This document shows positions 57,043-64,000 of a stretch of DNA of 64,000 bases, piece by piece (within the stretch, counting starts at the first letter, position 1; every line of letters begins with the position of its first letter). Under the pieces are notes generated by a model, which made no database searches, was not told where the DNA came from, and worked only from the letters and a program-made list of their open reading frames with translations. The stretch lies in contig CM067372.1 of NCBI GenBank assembly GCA_034401795.1, positions 41,644,429-41,708,428 on the forward strand. The letters run 5' to 3'. The stretch comes from Chaetoderma sp. LZ-2023a. Lineage: Eukaryota; Mollusca; Caudofoveata; Chaetodermatida; Chaetodermatidae. The position numbers and the translations under genes are program-made.

Positions 57043-57307
57043 GCTAGTGGTGTGTCAACGCTGAATTTCTGGACAGCAACATTCGTCTGGGATTTGATAA
57101 ATTTTCTGATTCCGTGTATCACGCTCATTATCGTGTTTGTAGCTTTCACCATTGATGCTTACATTGTGGATGGACATTGGCTACATCTTCTATTGTTGTT
57201 TATTTTGTATGCATGGTCGATACTACCACTCATGTATGTGATGTCATTCCTGTTCTCTGTTCCATCATCTGGTTTTGTCGGCCTCTCAATGTTGAATCTC
57301 ATCTCAG
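57043..57307 (+). CDS. ABCA3-like: ABCA3-like exon 11: TMD2 helices
   Basis: Acceptor CTCTATTTCCAG ends at 57042; donor GTAAGC at 57308. Encodes ASGVSTLNFWTATFVWDLI, a helix FLIPCITLIIVFVAFTI, DGHWLHLLLLFILYAWSILP, LMYVMSFLFSVPSSGF and LSMLNLISG. The 'FWxxTFxWDLxxFLIP' and 'WSxxPLMYxMSFLF' boxes are the conserved core of TMD2 in ABCA transporters. Confidence 0.97.
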
Positions 57308-57724
57308 GTAAGCTGGTGTGTATGCCATTATAGGTTCATCGTGTCCATTCTTATGTTTTTTGCTTATTGGCATTCTGTGAATCCAGGGTTCAGTGTTAAA
57401 ATTGAGTCAGATGCGCATAGAGGTTGGATGGAGCTTAGCTAGGATTGGGCAGGGCATAGCTAGAAATTAACCCCTCTATTGTGTTGTAGTTTCACTAAAT
57501 TGTCTAATTAACATCAAAGGGTATGCAAGCACTTTATTTAGACATGTATATATGGTTGCTGGTAATTAACTTTGATTGTTAGGCTCATTAAATTCTGATT
57601 TTAACCCTTTCACTAATAAATTCCCCATATCTGAATCTCGGAGTAAACAAACAGTAAAGCTTTTGAATATTTAAAAATTAATATGACTAGAAGCCATTGC
57701 TGCCTTAGGCAGCTACTGAAAGGC
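57308..57724. repeat. Intron 11 start with 21-bp unit and MITE H arm
   Basis: 57420-57465 has two 21-bp units (TGGAGCTTAGCTAGGATTGGG, CAGGGCATAGCTAGAAATTA). 57655-57705 is one arm of the MITE H palindrome. The other arm (AAGCATTAATTTAAAAATATTC, 58268) lies beyond the element at 57725, which therefore split this MITE. Confidence 0.55.
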
Positions 57725-58236
57725 TAAGTGAGCTTATGCTATGGTGCCTGTCCATTGTGTGTCCCTCTGTCTATCGTCCTACATCAACATTTCCTTTAAA
57801 CAACTTCTCAAGAAACACTGGGCCGATTTCAATTATATTTGGTAGGAAGCATGGTTAGGGCATAGGGATCCAACTTTGTTCAAGCGAAGCCGATCGGCCA
57901 ATTTGGCTGGCAGACATCTTGGATTTCGCTCGATTTTAGGAAACTTCTTTTAAAATCTCCGAAACTGCATACGGAATCGATTCAAAACTCGTGAAACATC
58001 TAGGGAAAGAGCTAAGCCTAGTTTGTTCAAGAGAACTTGGTTAAGTAAGCGGGTACCGCAATAAGATATCCGAGTGACCAAGAGTATAATCGGATAATGG
58101 TATCACATGGTACAAATTCGACTCGATTACTCCTGCTTCACAGAAATTTGATTGGTAAATCTTTCCAGTGATGATCTCATTTTGTTCCATTGTGCCAGTA
58201 GGCAATTATTGCGGGTGAGCGATACAGGCCCCTTGT
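57725..58236. mobile_element. Short tandem-core element inserted in MITE H remnant
   Basis: The left AGTGAGCTTATGCTATGG and right GGGTGAGCGATACAGGCCCC keep a partial inverted pair. A single unit of the ~620-bp type (TTCAATTATATTTGGTAGGAAG, CATCTTGGATT) is truncated. Related to 17670 and 33453. Confidence 0.6.
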
Positions 58237-58390
58237 ATTAATTTCAAATACTAGAAGCCAGGCTGCCAAGCATTAATTTAAAAATATTCAACAATATTCT
58301 ATATCTCATAAAGAATTTACTTTCACAGGGATTTGTCATTGAAAGGTTTAATCCTCAGTTCAAAGCTTACAGACAATAAAGCTATTATTA

Positions 58391-59881
58391 GTCCCCTACG
58401 GGTAAAACCGGGGGGGGGGGGGGGGAACTATAGGTTTGCACTCCGTCCGTCTGTCACAGTCCTTCAAGATATTCAACTGAGAATTGGTATATTGCTTTGT
58501 TATGAGAAGTTACAGACCAAGTTCGAGTTTCAGGCGTATGCGTCAATCTTTGATGGAGTTATGCCCTCTTTCGACTTAAGGAATATGAAAAATATCAGTT
58601 TCCCGCACTTTTTTCACACTCTTTCAAGATATTTAAGTGAAAATTGGTGCATCACTTTAGTATAAGGAGTTACAGAGCAAGTTTGAGTTTCAGACATTTT
58701 CGTCAATTTTTCATCGAGTTATATGCCCCCTTTCGACTTATGAAATACGAAAAATATTAGTCTTCTGCACCGTTTTCTCGCAGTCTTTCAAGATATTATA
58801 CTGAGAATTGCGACATTGCTTTGTTATGAGATGTTACAGGCCAAGTTCGAGTTTCAGGCGTATGCGTAAATTTTTGATGGAGTTATGCCCCCTTTCGACT
58901 TAGGAAATATGAAAAATATCAGCTTGCCGCACTTTTTTCGCACTCCTTCAAAATATTTAAGGAAAAATCGGTACATCACTAGTATAAGGGGTTACAGAGC
59001 AAGCTCGAGTTTCAGACATTTTCGTCAATTTTTCATGGAGTCATGCCCATTTTCGACTTATGAAATACAAAAAATATTAGTTTTCCGCAATTTTTTCGCA
59101 GTCTTTCAATATGTTATACTGAGAATTGTGACATTGCTTTGTTATGAGATGTTACAGACAAAGTTCGGGTTTCAGGCATATACGTAAATTTTTGATGGAG
59201 TTATACCCCCTTTTGACTTAGGAAATATGTTTATGAAATATGAAAAGTATTAGTTTCCTGCACTTTTTTCGCAGTCTTTCAAGATATTCTACTGAGAATT
59301 GCTACATTGCTTTGTTATGAGAAGTTACAAACCAAGTTCAAGTTTCAAGGGTATGCATCAATTTTTGATGGAGTTATGCCCGCTTTCGATGAAAAATATT
59401 AGCTTTCTGCACTTTATTCGCAATCCTTCAAGATATTTACGGGAAAATTGGTACATCGCTTTAGTATAAGGAGTTACAGAGTAGGTTCGAGTTTCAGACA
59501 TTTTTGTCAGTTTTTCATGGAGTTATGCCCCCTTTCGACATGAAATACGAAAAATATTACTTTTCCACCCTTTTTCTCGCAGTCTTTCAAGATATTCAAC
59601 TGAGAATTGGTACATTACTTTATTATGAGAAATTACAGACAAAGTTCGAGTTTCAGGCGTTTGCGTCATTTTTTGATGGCGTTATGTCCCCTTTCGACTT
59701 ATGAAATACAAACATATCAGTTTCCAAGACTTTTTCCTTCTCCTTCACCATATATCTGAAACTTGGTTTATTGCCATGTTATGAGAAATTAAAGATCAAG
59801 TTCGAGTTTCACCTGCTTCTGACAATTTTTGTTGAAATTTTTGACTCAATCTATAAAGATTTATATCACCATGTAGGGGAC
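58391..59881. mobile_element. Tandem-core element with GTCCCCTAC ends, nine ~160-bp units
   Basis: GTCCCCTAC at 58391 and GTAGGGGAC at 59873-59881 are exact complements. A poly-G run follows near 58411. The interior units share CTTTCAAGATATT and GGAGTTATGCCCCCTTTCGAC (near 58460, 58616, 58782, 58944, 59101, 59273, 59425, 59582 and 59742). The first units alternate between two subtypes, giving a ~320-bp dimer. Open frames are repeat artefacts. It ends 63 bp before exon 12. Confidence 0.7.
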
Positions 59882-59944
59882 ATGTATTGCAAAGCAGTAA
59901 TTACAGAATGTTTGTTTATAGTATATTCTGTATGCACTTCATAG

Positions 59945-60166
59945 GTATGCTGCCAATCCTTGCTGTCTACATACTGGAAATTCCATCACTAAATCTAACC
60001 AATGTAGCAGATGGGCTCAAATGGGCTTTCATGTCATTCATACCCAATTACTGTCTGGGTCAAGCGTTATCAGATTATTATAACAACTATGAGTACATTG
60101 ATGCTTGCACTTCACCAATTGTCCAGCTGATCTGCCTGTTCAACATAACATTTCCCTGCTGTCCTT
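59945..60166 (+). CDS. ABCA3-like: ABCA3-like exon 12: TMD2
   Basis: Acceptor CACTTCATAG ends at 59944; donor GTGAGT at 60167. Encodes MLPILAVYILEIPSLNL, then ADGLKWAFMSFIPNYCLGQA and LSDYYNNYEYIDACTSP. 'PNYCLGQAL..YY.NYE' is the conserved ABCA box before the last helix. The polypyrimidine tract is poor, but both phases fit. The donor is followed at once by an (AAT)n run; unspliced reading would give poly-Asn. Confidence 0.92.
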
Positions 60167-60174
60167 GTGAGTAT

Positions 60175-60177
60175 AAT

Positions 60178-60239
<62 letters not shown>

Positions 60240-60258
60240 TGATGATGATGATGATAAT
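60175..60258. repeat. (AAT)n microsatellite next to the exon 12 donor
   Basis: Imperfect ATAATAATA array with one AGT interruption, passing into GATGATGATG. Starts within about 10 bases of the exon 12 5' splice site. Confidence 0.95.
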
Positions 60259-60655
60259 AATAGACCAGCCATCACAGATTTTACCTGCAATATTTGTGTC
60301 GAGGTGTGCATTCATCTACTGATGAAATTAATCCAAGCATTTGAACTGCAGTCACAGTTATACAGACAAAGAAAATTCCTTCACCACCAGCTCCTTTGCT
60401 ATTCACATAAATCAATGCCATGAAAATGTCAAGAAAAACTGATTTCCTGATTAACCCTTGCATTCCAATATCTCAATCACTGGACAAACAGCTGTTGAAT
60501 ATTTTTGAAATTAATATGACTGAAATCTATTGCTGTCATATGCAGCAAGGTTTTATGGAGCATGGCATAGACAACAAGCAGCAATACTCATAGTGAGTGT
60601 TCTGGGATCATATTGTTTATGAAATCTGACAACACTGGTGTGTGTGTATGTATGA
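60259..60655. repeat. Intron 12 stretch with MITE H fragment
   Basis: 60485-60555 contains GTTGAATATTTTTGAAATTAATATGACTG and a GCTGTCATATGCAGCAAGG loop, a short piece of the family H palindrome. No gene. Confidence 0.45.
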
Positions 60656-60659
60656 TTAC

Positions 60660-61250
60660 TGTATTCTGCGACTGTAGTAGTAGAAACATCCTACAGCTGC
60701 AATCCGTCCTTCTTCGCTTTTGCCCAGTGTGTCTTGTCCTCAGCCAAAATCCTTAGCTTCCTCAGGTCCATTCTTGACTTCAGTGTACTTAATCCTGCTT
60801 TCTTGAGGTCACCTCGTTGCATGCTTAGCAGATTTATGCAAAAATGTCCTGTCCTGGATCTGTATTTGCTGGCTCCGAGTAGGGCGAATTCCAAGGCGCT
60901 GTGCTGATGTGTCTTCTGGCATCCTTAGCACATGGCCAAACATTGACTGGGCAACTTTTACAGACCGTGGTGACGTATTACACATCTTGTATAGTGCATC
61001 GTTGGAAATTATGCTATCTGGCCATCGGTGTCCAGTGATGGTGTGTAGGTGTTTGCGATGGAAGGCATCAAGTTTGTCTAGAGCTGCCTATGGCGCTGGC
61101 CAGCTACTACAGTTATACATCATCAAGGATATGGTTGCATTGTATAAACGTAGTCTATTTACCAAGGGCATCTTTGATCTACGAATCCATAGCTTCCAGT
61201 ACTGGTGTCCATCTTTAAAATGTTTTCTTGAAATCTGTTGACTCTGACAG
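60660..61250 (-). pseudogene. LINE-type retrotransposon ORF2 C-terminal remnant
   Basis: The minus strand encodes MPLVNRLRLYNATISLMMYN, CSSWPAP, a stop, ALDKLDAFHRKHLHTITGHR, ISNDALYKMCNTSPRSVKVA, MFGHVLRMPEDTSAQ and, after a frameshift, LEFALLGASKYRSRTG. This order (thumb-side end of the RT, then the basic C-terminal segment) is typical of the 3' end of LINE ORF2 in invertebrates. The exact clade is not assigned. Truncated on both sides and broken. Confidence 0.75.
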
Positions 61251-61470
61251 CAACTGGTTACAACAATGCCATTTTTAAAAACCTACCCATGAGGCGATCC
61301 ATCAAAATCAACCTTGAAAAGTGCAAAAAAAAAAGAATAGATAAAATATTTCCAAAACTCAGTAGCATTTGCCAATTTAACCGTAATTCTATGTGTAGCA
61401 TTAGTCATAACCAGGGCTCGTGTTCACGATTCCACCTTTTTTAAGACACCAAATTGCTGTGGCTGACCTC
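61251..61470. other. Short spacer before 67-bp array
   Basis: AT-rich with a poly-A run near 61325. No feature recognised. Confidence 0.35.
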
Positions 61471-62366
61471 ATTCTTATGTGAATCAATCCTGTGTATTAC
61501 TTACCATGCAAAGATGCCATCAATTCATCTGAATGACCTCAATGCATGTGAGACTATCATGTATTACTTAGCATGTAAAGATGGCATCAGTTCATCTGAA
61601 TGACCTCAATGCATGTGAGACTATCATGTATTACTTAACATGCAAAGATGGCATCAGTTCCTCTGAATGACCTCAATGCATGTGAGACTATCATGTATTA
61701 CTTAACATACAAAGATGGCATCAGTTCATCTGAATGACCTCAATGCATGTGAGACTATCATGTATTACTTAACATGCAAAGATGGCATCAGTTCATCTGA
61801 ATGACCGCAATGCATGTGAGACTATCATGTATTACTTAACATGCAAAGATGGCATCAGTTCATCAGAATGACCTCAATGCATGTGAGACTATCATGTATT
61901 ACTTAACATACAAAGATGGCATCAGTTCATCAGAATGACCTCAATGCATGTGAGACTATCATGTATTACTTAACATGCAAAGATGGCATCAGTTCATCTG
62001 ATTGACCTCAATGCATGTGAGACTATCATGTATTACTTAACATGCAAAGATGGCATCAGTTCATCTGAATGACCGCAATGCATGTGAGACTATCATGTAT
62101 TACTTAACATGCAAAGATGGCATCAGTTCATCTGAATGACCTCAATGCATGTGAGACTATCATGTATTACTTAACATGCAAAGATGGCATCAGTTCATCT
62201 GAATGACCTCAATGCATGTGAGACTATCATGTATTACTTAACATGCAAAGATGGCATCAGTTCATCTGAATGACCTCAATGCATGTGAGACTATCATGTA
62301 TTACTTAACATGCAAAGATGGCATCAGTTCATCTGAATGACCTCAATGCATGTGAGACTATCATGT
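61471..62366. repeat. 67-bp minisatellite, ~13 units
   Basis: Unit marked by GTGAGACTATCATGTATTACTT and AAAGATGGCATCAGTTCATC. GTGAGAC starts at 61548, 61615, 61682 and so on, every 67 bp. The units are about 95% alike, so the amplification is recent. It lies in intron 12, 130 bp before exon 13. Confidence 0.97.
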
Positions 62367-62498
62367 GAATGAATTTTCAAACATTTTGATCCCTGGTCAA
62401 TGCTGATGAGAAGTGGCAAAATGATATCTTCAAAAATTCAAATGACATGACTGTAGAAGTTGACCACACAATCTTGCAATGTCTTCTGTTTATTTCAG

Positions 62499-63010
62499 TG
62501 TCTTGTGGAGATAGATGTATAACTTACAATGAGAATTATCTTGGCTGGGAGAGTTATGGCATTGGACGTTTCCTCGTCTTTCTCACTATACAAGGAACAG
62601 TGTTCTTCCTTATGCTGTTCATAATTGAATCATCAATGTTACGAGAACTGTGGTATAAAATACGGCCACAAAGTCGGCCCGGTGCACTTGTTCGTCAAAG
62701 CAGTAGAGGAGCCTATGAATTCAAAGAAGACACTGATGTTGCACAGGAACGTGCTCGAATAGCAAACACATCTATGGAGAACTTACTTCAGTCTGATGCA
62801 TTAGTTCTGCAAGAACTGACAAAGTACTATCAGACACATTTAGCGGTTTCAAATATCTCAGTTGGAATATCTAATGGAGAATGCTTTGGTTTGCTCGGTG
62901 TTAATGGTGCAGGGAAGACAACAACATTCAAAATGCTCACTGGAGATGAGACACTGTCCAGGGGTACTGCCATTCTGGATGGTTATGATGTGCGCACTGA
63001 TATTAAAATG
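62499..63010 (+). CDS. ABCA3-like: ABCA3-like exon 13: last TMD2 helix and NBD2 Walker A
   Basis: Acceptor GTTTATTTCAG ends at 62498; donor GTATGT at 63011. Encodes ENYLGWESYGIGRFLVFL, the helix GTVFFLMLFIIESSMLREL, a basic cytosolic linker, DVAQERARIAN, then NBD2: [40 protein letters not shown] (Walker A) and LTGDETLSRGTAILDGYDV. The 'DVAxERxRI' box is specific to ABCA transporters. The rest of NBD2 is outside the window. Confidence 0.97.
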
Positions 63011-63483
63011 GTATGTGACAGGAATAAAATTATGCTCTATTTCAACTTTCTTTGAAAGTCATTTGAAAACAGTTTTCCTCCCAATCATCATATTTCGGTG
63101 AACTTTGACTAAAATTCTTAATTATTATATTTTTTTGCAATGACAATTTGTTTGTTGCTGCCAGTGGCCAATAATTGAGGGTGATCAATATAGGCTAGTA
63201 AAACGTGAATAGCCATAGTCACTAGTGATTGATACCTGACGCTGTTCTCGGGTTGAGAACGAAGTCGGATGCCTAGCACTAATTTAGTGCCCTCTCTTTA
63301 TAGGCAATTTGGTATGGCTTAGGTATTCACCACTGAGCATATCCGCACATGCTCATTGAGGATTTTTTCTTGGGTTACCCAAACAAATACCCAAACTTAT
63401 TCTGGTATTAGCTGCTGCACATGTGCAGTGTTTGTTGTATATTTGTGTACACCCAGATTTATACCCAAAACTAGTTTTGGGTA
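63011..63483. other. Intron 13 start with 24-bp palindrome
   Basis: No gene. 63461-63484 (ATACCCAAAACTAGTTTTGG plus GTAT) is a perfect 24-bp palindrome ending at the first base of DIRS copy E. Similar ACCCAAAC words precede it. Confidence 0.6.
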
Positions 63484-64000
63484 TTTCACTTCAAGAGTAT
63501 ACTTACCTCCCTAATACTTTTGATATTGCTAAATATTGGCTTTCACTCAATAAACACTCAGATTTAAAACAGTTAGGTGCCCCTACTGGGCAGGGAGTCA
63601 GAGCGTAGTCTGGCGGATGCCAGCCCCACCACCGCGCATGCGCAGACTAGCACTTCCTCTTTGCTAGATTATTGGCAGAGAGTTCACACATGTCTTTTTG
63701 TGCTGAAGCTTTTCTTAATCTTAAACTGTTTAAGTGGTGTTGTTTGGTGTGATAGTCACTTTTTTGGATGGCGGGAAGTATCAATTCGCCAAAGGAGGAC
63801 TTAGGACCTTTAAATCAGGTGACTTCTAGTAAAATTAGCGAGTTTTCTTCCCGGTGTATTGTGTTTCCGGGACTCGCGTTTACCGTGATAAGCGCCTTAG
63901 TTAGTTGGTTTAGGTCAACTCGGTGCTACCTAGGACTAATTTCTCTTTCTGTTTATGTCCACAGGTCTGTATGACGCTAGGTGGTGACATCACAGTTGCA
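63484..64000 (+). mobile_element. DIRS-type retrotransposon copy E, 5' end (cut by window end)
   Basis: Left inverted terminal repeat from TTTCACTTCAAGAGTATAC, matching the inverse of copy A 1905-2090 and the left-end half of copy A's internal complementary region (1746-1790). It includes the GGGCAGGGAGTCAGAG and GCGCATGCGCAGACTAG blocks. It is followed by a leader with an ATG at 63768. Same orientation as the gene and the other four copies. The coding region lies beyond the window. Confidence 0.9.
63768..63818 (+). CDS. DIRS copy E leader exon, 17 codons before a GT donor
   Basis: MAGSINSPKEDLGPLNQ, ending ATCAG|GTGACT. Same length and phase as the leader of copy B. A pyrimidine-rich acceptor TTTCTGTTTATGTCCACAG ends at 63964, giving a 146-bp intron (155 bp with the nearest acceptor in copy B). 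Unspliced, the frame continues about 50 codons. The splicing is inferred. Confidence 0.45.

Larger units (their letters stand above)
8663..63010 (+). other. ABCA3-like: ABCA-subfamily (ABCA3-like) lipid transporter gene, partial, 13 exons
   Basis: Spliced full-size ABC transporter of subfamily A. These are membrane ATPases with two transmembrane domains and two nucleotide-binding domains that move phospholipids or sterols out of the cytosolic leaflet. Exons found: 8663-8836, 10193-10374, 10942-11091, 11935-12064, 28133-28287, 29820-29975, 30593-30803, 32036-32285, 38951-39072, 41604-42364, 57043-57307, 59945-60166 and 62499-63010. All introns are GT-AG and all phases agree, giving 1,096 codons without a stop. 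Order of domains: last part of TMD1, NBD1 with all motifs, regulatory linker, TMD2 with a large extracellular loop, start of NBD2. Vertebrate ABCA3 is about 1,700 residues, so roughly two thirds is visible. The linker and extracellular loop look most like ABCA3, but the exact orthology within ABCA is not settled. Introns 4, 8 and 10 are inflated by DIRS elements and satellites. Confidence 0.93.

Noticed and set aside
58333..59704. Open frames of about 66-110 codons with similar sequence
   Set aside because: Repeated units of the GTCCCCTAC element; similarity between them reflects tandem repetition, not a gene family.
59887..60423. Extension of exon 12 through poly-Asn to 60423
   Set aside because: A GTGAGT donor at 60167 joins in phase to the acceptor at 62498 and gives the expected ABCA sequence; poly-Asn is translated microsatellite.

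Overview
This is animal nuclear DNA. It carries one spliced gene with GT-AG introns, sitting in a very dense bed of transposable elements and satellites. A bivalve mollusc is the best guess. The basis is the abundance of short interspersed elements with ~155-160 bp tandem cores between conserved flanks (the 'Pearl'-type organisation described in bivalves) and right ends that read GGGCCTCTTG, a pattern I associate with bivalve genomes. This is recall, not a database result.

The only host gene I can support is an ABCA-subfamily (ABCA3-like) lipid transporter on the + strand. Thirteen exons are visible between 8663 and 63010. They cover the end of the first transmembrane domain, the whole first nucleotide-binding domain (NBD1), the second transmembrane domain with its large extracellular loop, and the start of NBD2. 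Joined, they give 3,290 nt, or 1,096 complete codons after the 2-nt partial codon at the start. Every phase matches and there is no stop. The 5' exons and the rest of NBD2 lie outside the window, or were not found.

Five DIRS-type (tyrosine-recombinase) retrotransposon copies lie in the gene's introns and flanks, all in the gene's orientation: A (1-2127, 3' part), C (about 22236-27378), B (32478-38594), D (48636-55342, a different family) and E (from 63484, 5' end only). A, B, C and E are one family. Copies A and D keep the DIRS internal complementary region, made of the complement of the left end fused to the complement of the right end. All visible copies except the cut-off E are damaged or partial.

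Layout: 1-8660 holds DIRS A, a 21-bp minisatellite and several tandem-core elements. 8663-12064 holds exons 1-4 with MITEs between them. The 16-kb intron 4 (12065-28132) holds an inverted repeat pair (12.7 kb and 27.4 kb), two large tandem-core arrays and DIRS C. 28133-32285 holds exons 5-8. Intron 8 holds DIRS B, itself carrying a tandem-core insert and a hAT fragment. 38951-42364 holds exons 9-10. Intron 10 (14.7 kb) is a 32-bp satellite of about 182 units, split by DIRS D. 57043-63010 holds exons 11-13 with a LINE remnant and a 67-bp minisatellite.

The most notable signals are these. Several unrelated element families share the helentron-like plan of asymmetric inverted repeats, a terminal hairpin and ~155-bp core monomers. 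A 21-bp minisatellite appears to have grown from a motif inside a MITE. DIRS D sits in the satellite with almost no target-site alteration. Copies B and E share a 17-codon leader ending at a GT donor in the same phase.
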